Below are positions 11,585 through 23,598 of a DNA stretch of 56,087 bases, piece by piece. The notes beneath the pieces are model-generated. The model saw only the letters and a list, made by a program, of their open reading frames with translations, searched no databases and was not told where the DNA came from. The position numbers and the translations under genes are program-made. Location of the stretch: assembly GCA_000827205.1 (NCBI GenBank), contig KN832563.1, positions 186,979-243,065 on the forward strand, in the 5' to 3' direction. This DNA comes from Plicaturopsis crispa FD-325 SS-3 (taxonomy: Eukaryota > Basidiomycota > Agaricomycetes > Amylocorticiales > Amylocorticiaceae). Positions within the stretch are counted from its first letter, which is position 1, and the number at the start of each line of letters is the position of its first letter.

Positions 11585-11991
11585 TGTAGACCATATATAG
11601 CCTTGAACGATATCGCTATAACGACTCGTCACTCATGCCCCGGTTTCATGACTACTGCCATGGATCAATTTTAATTTCAACTATCTTTTCTGTTACACCC
11701 GAGACCAAGTCAACGTTGACTACAGCAGCTCAGCTGGCAAGGTTCTGCCCAGGTGAGTTTTGGTCAATGTTACGCTCTCGAGTGTGTTTTTTCTTCGGCT
11801 AGCACTTGGCTAGGCGTTCTGCTTCAATGCAGCTTGCACGCACTAGCTACCCGACGGCCACTTCATCGCGCCGCTGAGTAAGCATACCCTGGCCGAACAG
11901 TCAGGTTAAATAAATGAATGGTCAGTGCGCCTAGTAATTACGTAGATGGTAATAGCCTAAGTATTCTAACGGAACCCACGGAAAACGAAAT
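11585..11991. other. Intergenic between convergent genes
   Basis: A 0.4-kb gap between the 3' ends of the MYND gene and the beta-glucosidase gene. No open frame or repeat worth listing was seen. Confidence 0.5.
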
Positions 11992-14900
11992 TTAGAACGA
12001 AAGAGTTTGTTGAAGATGGATTTTGCGTGACGATGAGCCGACATATACCGTATATTCGCCGTCAGGGATGACCCAGCTCTGGGAAGGGGTGTCCCTACGA
12101 ATGAGAGTCAGATATGCAATTGCCCAAGGGGAAAATGATAGATTCAGGCTCACCAAATTGAGAGATCTTTTACACGAAGGCCGATGGTGACGCTGGCACT
12201 GTCACCCTTGCGGATGAATTGGCGCTCGAAGCCTCTGAGCACCCGTGGCGGCTCGTTCGCTGACGTTGGGAAACCCTGAAAGAGATTTTTTAGTTCTTGA
12301 ATGCACGGTACTTCACGCTTTGCCACGGGACATACAATGTACAATTGTGCGACTTCGTTTCCGTCGTAGGCACCAGTGTTCTTGACGGTAAAAGTCGCGT
12401 TCACTGAATTTGTCCAGAGGCCGGTCTTGCCACCAGGCTGTACGTCACCTCCAGCCACGGATTTCGGGTTTGCGAGAGTGTGCAGTTGGAGGCCGGAGTA
12501 CTCGAACGTCGTGTACGACAGTCCGTAGCCGAACTCATACCGTGGCTCGATGTTAGCGCTGTCGAAGTGGCGATAGTCGATGTCTATGCAGACGTCAATA
12601 AAATGTGGAAATAGATGGGATGATAGTCGTACTGAGTTTCTCGTTGTAGTAGATCTGGGGAACGTAGTTGGGATCATTGGGATCGTCATACTAATCATTT
12701 CGGGGACCCGTTAGTGTTCATGCACGTATAGGAAGCAGGGAACTTTGGCCTACAAGAATATCGGAGGCGTAATCGCTTCGTTGCTTTGCGATCGTATACG
12801 GCAGACGGGCAGATCTGGGTTATGAGAGTCATCATCAAAGCAAATTTGGGAGCTAGACGCGGGGCAGAACTTACGGATTGACAGCTCCGGTGAGAATGTC
12901 AAGGATCGAGTTGCCACTCTCTTGACCAGGCAACCCCGCATACAGGATGGCAGTGACGTTCGGGTTGTTGTACCAGCTCTCCATCAGAACGGGGCCGACG
13001 GTATGGAGAACGACGACGGTGTTTTTGCAATGCGATGCCGCGGTAGAGATGAGGGTGTCGCCGCCGTTCCAAAGGTTAAGGTCCTACATATTCAGTAAGA
13101 CCGAGAGCATTGAAACATGTATAGGCATAAAAACTCAGGTTACGGTCACCCTGGTTTCCGTTCACGGTGAGATATCTGAGATGGGTGTCGGTGAGCACTT
13201 CAGCGTCATCCAGATAGCACCTGTAGGCTATGGCACTCACTGCTCTCCCGAGTCCGCGTTCGCAAACACGAGGCATACATCCATGTGGTCTGCAGTGTTA
13301 CCGACCGAGGCGTAATTCCAATCGTTGGACACGGCCTGGTACGTGGAAATCAGGGCTATCCATGGGAACAAGGGAGGCTGGACGCACTTGCACAACAGTA
13401 GCGGGGCGATGCGCATGCACATACGAGGAGATAGCTTCGTACGGCGTGATGAGATACGGGAACTGACCGGCTGGAATCAAAGATGAGGCATGCGGAACAG
13501 TGGTAGTCATGGAAAGGCGCACCTCCACTGCCCCATCCAACGGCGAGTGTACCCTGGTCACAGGCACGAGCGTCGCATCCGTTCGGTCCATCTTGGTTTC
13601 CACTTGCATCACTACCAAAAATTCCAATGCTCTTGAACTTGCTGAAATCGAGAGGCAAGGCTAACGATGCGACACATCAGTGTCACACACAGCGAGAAAG
13701 ACACGAAGTTTTACTGACTGTTGTTGAGATTTTTGAGCAGAACGGTAGAGGCGCTCCCGATCTCGCGAATGATTTTGTAATGGTCTGCCTGGACATCAAC
13801 AGGCTCATTGACGAGTTGGCCGTTCGAGTAGTACGGGTTCGCCTGAGGATACTTGAGACTACGATACGATGATACAAATCAGCAGGAAAGTCAAATTCTG
13901 CACCAAATGAAACGCACTTGACTGGAGGGAATCCTTTGTCCTGCCCGAGCTTGTAATGTGCCGCCATTAAGCGCGTGACCTTTCAGCGGGTGTCAGCATA
14001 AACCAGAACGATGAGAGCTATATACGTACCATATCATCGAGACGAGACTCCGGGATGCTTCCGTTCCGAACGGCATCGACAAGGTGCTTGCCCCAGTACC
14101 CACCCGTGGACTCAGCGGGGTTCGGCTCGTCCTTGTTCGAATCTATGCAGAAATGTTTTTTAGTGAACCATTGTTTGACTAAAAGGTCGTATTACGCACA
14201 ATCGGCGAACCCTGTATTCAAAGGTCATGGAGTAAGTCCCCTTGTGTCTTCTAAAGATGAACGCAAAACCATACCGGGCATATTGACGTCCAACCCGTTG
14301 AACACGGCATCGTACAGCGACTCTGTAGCGGCCCAATCGCTCAATGCGAAGCCTTGGAAGTCGAGTTCCTCCTTCAAAACGTCGTTCAACAGTCTCCGAT
14401 TTTCGCAGCTGTACGTTTGGTTAACACGGTTGTATGCGCACATCACAGAGCCGACGCCAGCGCGGACAGATTCGGCGAATGGCCACAGTTGGAGCTCGTG
14501 GAACGAACGATCATCTTGGTTGGACGAGTACTAGCGTTGGCCTGATTAGTAGAGGTTCGAAAGGTAACGGAAGCGACACAAAGACTCACAGCTTCACCGT
14601 GGCCGCTACCACGGTAATGCTCCTGCTCGTTCAACGCACTGTAAAAATAGTCAGAAAAGATGCCACGAATATGTAGTTGCAGAGGCGGCCTCACAAATGT
14701 TTTGCAGAAGCGATGACACCTTGGCTTTGCATCCCTTCGATGTTCTGGGCAGCATGCACACCCGCCAAGAATGGATCAGCGCCTCCGCCTTCCCAATTCC
14801 TCCCGCCCGCCGCGTTTCGTGCGAGATTCATCATCGGGCCAAGGGCAACATGCACGCCTTTGCCGCGGAACTCCGCCCCGAGCGCCTCACCACGCTTACG

Positions 14901-15627
14901 CATGAGTCCCGCGTCCCAGGTCGTAGCATCATTAATGCCAGCGGGAAACACGGAAACGAAAGCCGCGTCGCGAACGCCTACGGGCGAATCGTGCAAGCAG
15001 AACCCATCCATGTTGAGACGCGTAATGCGGCCAGTCTCGCCTACGCATCTGGGAGAGGCGACGGGTCAATATGTGAAAAGTGAACAGTAGGCTTGAGAAT
15101 TCAAGGGCGTACCTTCCTCCGGTGTCAACTCCAGTAGTAAGATTGACCTTTTCCTCGAGAGAGAGGCCTGCAACAAAGGATTTTGCCTTGGCTGCTGCAG
15201 ACGCCCAGCCCCCATCGCCGGAGATTGGCTTCGACGGAATCCTGGGGGTGGTCTGTGTGCTGGTGGCCGATGGGGCAGAGGCGCTAGCGGAAGACGATGT
15301 TGATACCGAAGCTGAAGCCGAAGCCGAAGTCGAAGTAAGTTGTGAAGTGGACGCCTGCGTCGAAGAGACGATGGTGCTAGACGACGAGATGGAGGACGAG
15401 CTAGAGCTTGACGAGATAGTGTTCGATGCAGACACGGATACGGAAGTGGAGGAAGAGGTAGCTGAGGCGGAACTGGAAACGGAGGATGAGACCAGAAGTT
15501 GGGAGAGGTCCCTCCCAAGTTGAGCATGCCTAGCGCTCCTGTCGCGGTGAGCGCTCACGCCTGCGATAGACGCGACGACCACGCATAGTGCAACGGCGCG
15601 GCTCAGCGCCACTTTCTGAAGCCTCAT
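11992..15627 (-). CDS. Secreted GH3 beta-glucosidase with Ser-rich N-terminal linker
   Basis: Starts at 15627 with a signal peptide ([20 protein letters not shown], cleavage likely after GVSA). About 100 residues of Ser/Ala/Thr-rich low complexity follow, likely O-glycosylated. The GH3 domain begins at [19 protein letters not shown]. It contains [44 protein letters not shown], and the nucleophile motif GFALSDWAA (Asp codon at 14336-14338). The (alpha/beta)6 part includes [20 protein letters not shown]. The fibronectin-III-like end has [15 protein letters not shown] and [16 protein letters not shown], and the protein ends [13 protein letters not shown]. The enzyme releases glucose from cello-oligosaccharides or aryl glucosides. 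There are many short introns, at least ten. No CBM1 cysteines are present in the linker. The start just before the signal peptide was preferred to an upstream in-frame ATG. Confidence 0.93.
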
Positions 15628-16269
15628 ATCACTTGTAGAAGGAGTGTATGGTATAAACGAGTGTGGGTGGCCGGAGCACTGAGAAAAGACGGGAAAATGG
15701 TCAGTTCTGTGATTTGTAGGCATTTTATATGCCGACCTTGGCCTCCCGGCACGAGCCACCCACCCTCTGAGTCCACAGACTCGAGCGCACGTCGCGGGGT
15801 CTGACCCACTGTTGATGCGACTGGCTTCAGCGGATCCAGTACTAGTGTGCTTTCGCCCGCTGCCCGGATTTATCATTCGCTTCATACTTGGCAAAGATAA
15901 TCCAATCCCCGGTCTCCTCGAAAATGTTGAAAGCTCGAGTAGGACGGCGTGGCTGCAGGGTCAAAGCGTCCCTGGGTGCGATCAATTGCAATGAAACCCA
16001 TGAGGCTCGAGGCTGTAGCAGGCATGGCGCCGGCGATTCGGGAACAGCGCGCCACGGCACGGAAGGAAAACGCGCTTGAGTCAAGCCGCGACGCGGTCAC
16101 GGTGGCGCCACCCATTTTCTTCTGCTTAATTTTGTTTGAACTCGGCTTGAACCAAGCTTGGACTGCAACCTTGCTTAGCGCTTAGCACAAGCACAGAGTA
16201 CCAGTATATACCTGCTGCTTTCACCAAATGATTGCAACTGCGAGCTAACACCTCCATTTGTCTCACAAT
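15628..16269. other. Divergent intergenic region (promoters)
   Basis: About 640 bp between the starts of the GH3 gene and the NTF2-like gene, which point away from each other. It must hold both promoters; no specific operator could be assigned. Confidence 0.5.
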
Positions 16270-18109
16270 ATGTCGTCGGAACCATGGCGATCGATTGGAC
16301 GCAATCAGCGACCAGCACCCACTTCAGTCGCGAACTTCGAGGGCTCGCAGTCCAATACACCCACCAGCGAGCGACGTAGCACCGCGAGTCAAGGACCTGT
16401 GCCACGCAGACGGGATTCCGGATGGAGTGCGAATGGAGGAAGTCGGGAACCACGCGCACCCGACTCACACCCACAGTCAAGTCTGCCCTCGAGTGCAAAG
16501 CGGAGACGGTTGGACATCGATCCCGAGCAGACCTCGTCGAAGTCACCGTCAGCCACAGCAATGTCGGCTGCGAAGCCAATAGAAAGATCTTCTGTCAAAC
16601 GAGAAGAGAGTCCCGCTCCCTTGAGGCCCTCGCGGACCCTGCTCACGTCAGGTGCGAAACACTGCGCTCCCATGCCACCGGAGTGTCAAAAATCGCATCC
16701 GGACTGCCAAAGGAATAGAGCAGCTTGGGCGGCTAGAGAACGACGCAAGCTCGAGATGAAAGGAATCAGACCCATTCGGTCGTTCATTAGGCAAGTTCCC
16801 GCCTGATATCACCCAGAATATCATCTCACTCGTGTCTCCAGAGCGGATGGAATGGTGATAGATTGGTACGGGAGCCTCAGTATCTTCTTTCGAGGAGGGA
16901 TGCTTACACACAAACAGGGAAAGCGATGTGCCAATCTGGTCCGACACATTGCAACCTGAAAACTCTTCCCTTGCATCCACCATCGCGCAAGTCAATGCGG
17001 CCAACCAACGAAACTCCATGCAGAAAAAGACGCCCCCTTCGACGTCCTTGGCAAAAAGGCCTTCGAACAATGATGTGATCATAATCGACGATGACTCGCC
17101 GCCCCGGGTGATACCCCCACCACGGCCGCCGCCGAGAAAACGTGGTCACACTGAATCTACCACTCCCGCCTCCGCGAAATCCAAGCCGATATCCAGTGCC
17201 CAAACTTCAGTCCCCGCATCGACCGAACAACACCAAATTCGTAGATTGGACACTGGGTCTGTCAGCGGCGTGGATACTGTCGCCAGCGGATCAAATTTAC
17301 CAGCGCCTGTGGCATCGCATGACACTCAGAAAACCAGGAACAGTGACACACCCACAGTCCCAACGGGGCTTGGTCCACTTGCGACGGGCGATGCAACAGT
17401 CAAGATATCGGAGGATATCCTCAACGAGCACAAGCCTGCTCTTGAGTTCCTTTCTCGGTGCGCTCTGCCTAGCTCTCTCTTACGAACGCCGTGACTGACT
17501 TTCGTAGATATACTCAAATGTTCGACCACGACCGATCGGCGCTCACGAGCGCTTATGCGCAAAGCGCGCTGTTTTCATACCGTCTTAACGATGTGAGCTC
17601 AAGCTCCGCGCCGTCCAAAGCAGAGCTCTTCGCGCCCCGGTCACGGACCCGAGAGACTGCGACAGGTATAAATCTCCATGGCATCTTCCCGTCGCCTCAG
17701 ACTGACCCGTTCATCCCAGGTTCTCGAGACAACAAACTTGGCATCAAACAAGGCCGCCTGGAAATCATGGGAGCCATCCTCACGTTCGGTCCACATAAAT
17801 TTTGCCCTCACAGCGAGCCCGCGACGATCGACTACGACGTAGTATACATACGGGAAACCATGGAGTGGCTTCTGACTGCTTGCACTAAGATCGAGGACCG
17901 GCAGCGCAAGCACAGTCTTATATGCGACCAGAGCTTCATCTTGCGCAAAAGAGACGCGAATAAAGATGATTTGTGAGCGCGCTCGGTTTGCGTGCGGATG
18001 GTAGCTAACATGTATCTACAGACCGTCAGGCTCACAGAACTGGCCACTCGTCGCCGTCTCTCACCAGATGACTATACGAGATGTGCCACCTCGTGTGACC
18101 CAAGACTAG
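16270..18109 (+). CDS. NTF2-fold-like nuclear protein (disordered N terminus)
   Basis: Five exons: 16270-16790, 16842-16865, 16918-17457, 17508-17972 and 18022-18109, giving 545 residues. The first intron has a GC-AG border (ATTAG|GCAAGT) and the second exon is only 24 nt. The N-terminal half is disordered, with an NLS-like SAKRRRLDIDPEQ. The segment MVIDWESDVPIWSDTLQPEN spans the tiny exon. A Pro-rich IDDDSPPRVIPPPRPPPRKR stretch follows. The C-terminal part, HKPALEFLSRYTQMFDHDRS then ALTSAYAQSALFSYR, matches the opening helices of NTF2-like domains such as that of the mRNA export receptor Mex67/NXF1. Leucine-rich-repeat and UBA parts of a Mex67 are absent. A 54-nt in-frame segment near 17667-17720 could be an unannotated intron. 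The NTF2 call is from motif memory. Confidence 0.6.
16791..16841 (+). other. GC-AG intron followed by 24-nt micro-exon
   Basis: The intron begins GCAAGT after an AG exon end, the classic GC-donor context, and ends CTCCAG. Splicing here and at 16866-16917 keeps the frame (I-R-A-D-G-M-V-I-D-W-E-S). No GT donor nearby restores it. Confidence 0.7.
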
Positions 18110-18464
18110 CACTGCTACGTTTCTGTATACGTGGTGTACGCGTGCCGTGCTTACCAGACACCATCTCGCTCCCCTGTATGTACCTTATTGTCTTAGTGCT
18201 AGTGTATCGTTTACCTCGACTATATCAGTATAACTTTAACATGACGGCGTACCTGCTAAGCACGTGCAGTGAACCGTCGGGCCCGGAGCCGCAGGGCACA
18301 TCAAGCGGTGAGTCTTCTGTTCCGGATGAGTCGTGCTGACGCTGGTCTTTCCGACTCTTTCGCATGACTCTGCCGCGTCGGTTGCGTATAAGTATAGATC
18401 GCAAAAGCATTCATTTCTACCTTCTCCATTTCCCATCCCTCGATTCCAAGTCTACTCTCGAGAT
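18110..18464. other. Intergenic, upstream of the rvt gene
   Basis: A 355-bp gap. A 29-nt open piece beginning ATGACGGCG at 18241 could be an upstream non-coding exon, but nothing proves it. Confidence 0.4.
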
Positions 18465-21197
18465 ATGTCGCAACTATCCCGTGCATCACATCCTTATAGC
18501 ATGCCAGCTCCCATTCGAGGCAGAGGCAGAGGACGCGGACTGTCCTTCCCTCGCGGCCGGTCGGTGCGAGGAGTGCATACGTATACATCGCTCAGGTTTA
18601 TTTTTCTCCAATAAATCTGGAAAAAGCAGATCTGACGTGCTTTTAGGTCAGTACCTTCCGCTGCTTTCGGTGAGACCTTACAATCTATCACGACTATCAA
18701 ACTTCAGGAGCTCGACAAGCAGCGCATGCTCTACGAACGCCATGCGAAGGTAATTGAAGAAGCCGCTATTGTCGGTGAGACGGATGCTGTGCGCAAAGTC
18801 GAGATTTTGCTCGATGCCGTAGGCTCGTGGTCTGGCTCGGGCGCACTCGATGCCTCGACCCTTTCCGCCATCGGATCGAAGCTCCACCTCTCGAACATGG
18901 ACGTCTGGCTGCTACAAGCCAAGAAGGATCCCAGCTTCAGCAAAGAGGTGTTGAGGAGCTGGGCTGACACGCTCGAGGCCCATATCCGCTATTCCTTAGC
19001 GAGATTCGAGTCCGCTACGCTCTTTGGCAGGCTTTTCAACGAGTGGATGTCGAGCGGGGATTCCGTTACCACCGCGATGCTTAAGGGTAAGGAAGGGTCC
19101 ATTGCTACTGGGACGTTTGTGGAGGTAGGGAGGAAGGAAGCGCATGAGCAGACGGAACGCCTCAGCTCTATCATCTTCGAACCGGCCGACGTAGACCTCG
19201 AAGCTCTCACCTCCTACCTCACCGACCTCTTTTCCGGCAACGTCAATCTGAAAGCCTTGCACGATATGCGGGAGGAGATTGGGATCTTCGCCGACACCCT
19301 TCAGCGCTCCAAAATCACCGCCTCCGACGTGTCCTGGGCTATAGACGCGCTCTTCGCGTCCGAGCTGATGGACGAGAATAAACGCACGACGCTTCGAGAG
19401 TTTTGCGAGAATCCGACGGTCCTCGAGGAGGTTGCCTCTGTGCTGACCATGCGCCTCGTTGGCCTCGACACCTGGGCTTGGCCCACGGATGGAATCGTCG
19501 TCGAGATGCGTCGCCACCTGAACGGCAAGTACCGCGCATTTACGGACCCCGACATTCTGGATGCGCTCTTCCTGACGTACATCGGATGTCGATGGCAGGT
19601 AAAATTCAAGGAGGCGTTCAGGCAGGTGTTTGCGAGTGAGGCATGGCAGCCAAGCCTGCCCTCGCTGTCCGAGCAGGAGCTTGGTAGGCGCTCATATTTC
19701 TGTAACGAGACGCCGGCCTCCATGCGTACCATCGAGGCGCGTAGGAAGTTGCTGCGTGGATCTCAGTTTCTGGCCGGTCAGCTCCGGGATACTGTCCACT
19801 CTACGCCGGTGTACGATGGATCCGAAGCAAGCACCACCAAAAGCGAAAGGCCCGTCACGGAAATTCTGCTACACCATATGACGACCGAGTGCCTGCTCAA
19901 CAAGGCGATCCACGGACAACACACCATCGTCTGCTCAGATCTGGAGTGGTTCGGTCCGTCCCTCCCACATGAATCGATCCTCACCATCTTAGAGTTCTTT
20001 GGCATCCCGAATCGCTGGCTGAACTTCTTCCAGACGTTCCTCGAGGCCCCTTTGCGTTTCAAGGATGATCCCGAAGGAAGTGTACGCGTCCGGAAGCGCG
20101 GGACTCCCATTAGCTACGCACTCAGCGCGCTTTTCGGAGAACTCGTCTTGTTCGTCGTAGATTTCGCCGTAAATCAGCGCGCGGACGGCTTGTTCCTCTA
20201 TCGTATTCATGACGATATTTGGTTTTGGAATGCGAACCCCGACAAATGCACCAGAGCGTGGGAGGAGATCAATCGGTATGCCTCCATCGTCGGCCTGAAG
20301 ATCAACACAAGCAAGACCGGTTCAGCATGTGTGGGTAGTATGCTCGACCCCCGACTGCCCACCGGGGACGTCCGCTGGGGGTTCCTTCGATTCAGCCCTG
20401 CGGCCGCGCGGTTTATAATCGACCAGCAATACGTGGACAAGCACATCGCTGAGCTTCGCCGCCAGCTCAGTGCGACAAAATCCGTCTTCGGGTGGGTGAA
20501 CGCGTATAACAAGTACATGGCATTCTTCAGGCGCAACTTCGGTGGGACGCCTGCCTCGTGCCTTGGCCGCGTACACGTAGACGACATCATCGACACGCTG
20601 GCGCGCATCCAGCGCGAGCTATTCGACAGCGCAGACGGGGCGGTTGGACATCTCCGGAGGGTCATCGGTGAGCGGTTCGGCGCGCACAACCTTCCTGAAG
20701 GCTGGTTCTACACCGCTATTGGGAATGGCGGATTAGAACTGCACAATCCCATGATTGCGCCGCTCGCCATCCGGCAAGGAGTCCTCGGCGACCCAGAGAA
20801 TGCGTTCGCGCGGGAGATGGAGTTGGACATGTTGCGTTACGAAGACATGCGCAAGAAGTGGCTGAGCTCCACTACGAGGTCCCCTGGCCACCCGCCCGCT
20901 TCGGTCCCTCGCCCGCTGTTTATGTCCTTCGAAGAATACACATCCGCATCTACATCCACTGCGCGCGAGACACGACTGCTTGGCTGGGATGTGTGCTACC
21001 AGTCGCTGCTGAACGTTCCCGACGAGCGCAGGGTCGATTTGCCACCAACACTGCATATCGCTGCATACAAGGCGCATTCCATGGACTATTACGATAGGTG
21101 GGTTGTAGCATTATACGGCGACGAGCTCATGGCTCGCTTTGGAGGCCTGGAGATAGTCGACCCGAGCTTGATACCTGTCGGGTTGGTCGAGTTATAG
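18465..21197 (+). CDS. rvt: Domesticated reverse transcriptase, rvt family
   Basis: Two exons (18465-18580, 18647-21197; 66-nt intron with GTATAC donor) encode 888 residues. The N terminus is Arg-Gly-rich (PIRGRGRGRG), followed by a helical region (TLQSITTIKLQELDKQRMLY) that could be a coiled coil. The RT core runs from about residue 330 (LNGKYRAFTDPDILDALFL). It continues through motif A VCSDLEWFGPSLPHESI (Asp470), then FFGIPNRWLNFFQTFLEAPL and RKRGTPISYALSALFGELV. Motif C is LYRIHDDIWFW (Asp561-Asp562), followed by GLKINTSKTGSACVG. HDD in motif C and an SLPH-type motif A are what I recall for rvt proteins of fungi and bdelloid rotifers: single-copy cellular RTs without endonuclease, RNase H or terminal repeats. 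No repeats flank the gene and the frame is intact. A group-II- or LINE-like RT is the alternative but fits poorly. Confidence 0.85.
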
Positions 21198-22219
21198 GAG
21201 TTCAAGGATGAAGTGGGAGCAGTGATCTCGTACCATGTTTATAAAAATGTGCGGTCAAGTTGATATTTGTTATCAGACTACCATTGGAAGTGAACATATC
21301 TCAATGTATTCTCGCAAAGCGTTCTCGAAAGCACACAGGGCGGAAGGTTTTTCGTGAACACGGAAGATTGTTCCTTCAGACATGAACGATGCCGATGAGC
21401 CACAAACAACTGCGGAGTATTCTGTATCCTCCAATGCACGCCCCATCGTTTACGGAACAGGGTGGGATTAAGAAGAGCAGGTTTCGCCATTATCTATGTG
21501 GACCGGTCTCAGCACTGCTCTTCGTTAATCCCACCTGCACCGCAATGATGGTAGTAGCTTTAAGGAGAAGTACAGAAAATGCAGAAAAGCGCTGTGTTCG
21601 ATGCCACATGCAAAAAAAGAATCAGTCGAGATGGATAGCCTCGAGAAAGAACTAAGGCAGTTTGGGGTAAGTAGCTCGATAGATATTGTGTGAGATAAAT
21701 ACACGTCACCTATTGAACAGGGCCGTTACGCGACTCGCTTCCCTAGCGAAGGGAAAATCAAGTGTAGAACATATGCCCTGGCACCATGTAGCTATATCCT
21801 GGAGACGAGCCTAATGGCCTTAGGATATAAATGCCCAAGACCGAGGTGGTGAGCATAATAGAGACACAACCGTAAGTTCGCGGGAGAAATTCGAAGCAAG
21901 CTGTGCCAGCGGTTGTTTGGTGTTGTGTGGCAGCGGCTTCCCTACTCAACGCTTCATCCATTTATGGACATATATAATTATCATAAGATAATCTGTGACT
22001 TGTCATCGTTTATCAAGCAATAGCCGGCCAGCATTGTGAGAAGCGGGTGAATGAGAATAGGGAGATAATCATTCCAGTCCGGGTCCGATGGATTGAGTGA
22101 CCTGATAACAGCACAACGCAGTAGCAACAAAACAAGTGAAGAGACAAAAGCTCATGACACACGAGACGCCGGTACAAAGAGAGAATAAATAGATATAAGT
22201 TATGCAAGGGATCGATCAT
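21198..22219. other. Intergenic, no supported gene
   Basis: About 1 kb between the convergent ends of the rvt gene and the zinc-finger gene. It is AT-richer than the flanking genes and holds only short open frames; no terminal repeats are seen. Confidence 0.5.
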
Positions 22220-23343
22220 CTAGCTGGAATGGACGCGGGCGTGCTGTCCAAGGTTGTCGCGACGGCTAAAGCGCTTGCCACATCCAGTGTGCGGGCAGGC
22301 ATAAGCTAAAGCGGACATGCATATCAATCAGTGTGGCACAATGAAGATCATGTATTGACTGAAAACGCACGCTTCTCCCAGGTATGGATACTGCGAACGT
22401 GCCTCTTCAGGTGCTCGCCGCGGACGAAGCATTTGCCGCACCCGGGTACCACACACGTATACGTGCGCTTTTTGGACCCCCGGCCGACCGACCGCTCTTC
22501 TGTATGAGACGATGTATCCGCAACGCCAGTGGCTGCGCGCGTGCGTGTGCTGAGCGAGCTCCGCACTTTCTTCGCGGGAGGCGCCCCTGCGGACGACGTA
22601 GGCACCTTGCGGCCGCGCGATTTCTTGGTCAGGTTAGGCACGGGCACAGGCGGTGGGGCGCCACGGCCAGGACCGGGCCCGCCGACGTTGCCGTGATAGC
22701 TGGGCGATCGCTGGTGCGGGGAGGTAGGCTTGCGGTATTCCGCAGAGTAGTTAGAGCCTGCGTCGGATGACGGCGAGGACGGAGAGTACGCGGATTCGTC
22801 ATCCCCGTCACCTGCTGACGAAGGGGACGGTGATTTGGGGTCCACATCGATGGCTGTCGGCTCTTCGACCTCGGGAGAGCCTTCTGCGTCACGGTCGTTG
22901 TCGCCGTCGGCCTCGATCTCTGCGGTCTTCTGAGAGTGCGAGGAAGGGTGCTGTTCAATGGTGGCTGACACGCCGTGTGGAGAGACCGGCTCCGACGGTG
23001 GGGGTGAGACGTCCGCGAGCGCTACACATTGTTCAGGTATGGCGACGTCGAAGAACAACCCTGCGCCGTTCCCATTGTCGTCACCGTACGGGTTCATTCC
23101 GCTATGCGTGCCCATATCGACGAAATCTCCGCCGAACTCCGATTCAAATGCATCGATTCCCGACGGCGTGGATGGCGACTCAGAGGATGACGATAGGTAT
23201 GCAGCGACGAGATCTTCATGCGGCGGGGTCCTGTTGCTGCTACGTCCGTCGCTCTGCATGTGCAGCGGGAGGCTGTCAGTCTCGAACAGCCCGTATCCGG
23301 ACGCAAACGCATTCATGTCAGGGTATGGGTATGTGTGAGCCAT
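22220..23343 (-). CDS. Two-finger C2H2 transcription factor, Msn2/4-like
   Basis: Two exons (23343-22371, 22305-22220; 65-nt intron) encode 352 residues starting MAHTYPYPDMNAFASG. The first 270 residues are disordered and acidic/Ser-Pro-rich (SPSSPSSDAGSNYSAEYR), a likely activation region with many SP phospho-sites. A basic stretch TKKSRGRKVP and RGSKKRTYT precede the fingers. Finger 1 is CVVPGCGKCFVRGEHLKRHV then RSIH. The linker TWEKPYA leads to finger 2, CPHTGCGKRFSRRDNLGQHA then RVH, and the protein ends two residues later. The RxEHLKRH and RxDNLxQH recognition helices are those of yeast Msn2/Msn4 stress factors, which bind the stress element CCCCT. Target specificity is inferred. The intron sits in the linker between the fingers. 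Confidence 0.88.
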
Positions 23344-23598
23344 TGCTGACGCGTGTGGGGTAAATTGTGGTAAAGGGGGTGAGATGAAACTTGTGCGATA
23401 TGCAGGGGTATAGGCGCAGGTGGGTGTAAGGGGGGTGTCAGATAGAGGAGGCGAAAATTGAAGGACCGAGAGGGGCTACTTAAACCGCAGACGAGACCAT
23501 TCACGCCGCGGCACGGATGACTCCCGCCCAATTTAAAACGCGGATGTAAATTCCTTCGGCAGATGTGATTCAAATGCGGATGCATATCGGCGCGCGCT

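Noticed and set aside
15080-15523. 147-codon acidic plus-strand frame (Glu/Asp-rich)
   Set aside because: It is the antisense of the Ser-rich linker of the GH3 enzyme; Ser codons read backwards give Glu/Asp-rich strings.
22384-23363. Plus-strand frames up to 198 codons opposite the zinc-finger gene
   Set aside because: Mirror frames of a low-complexity coding region; the minus strand has the C2H2 fingers and correct intron.
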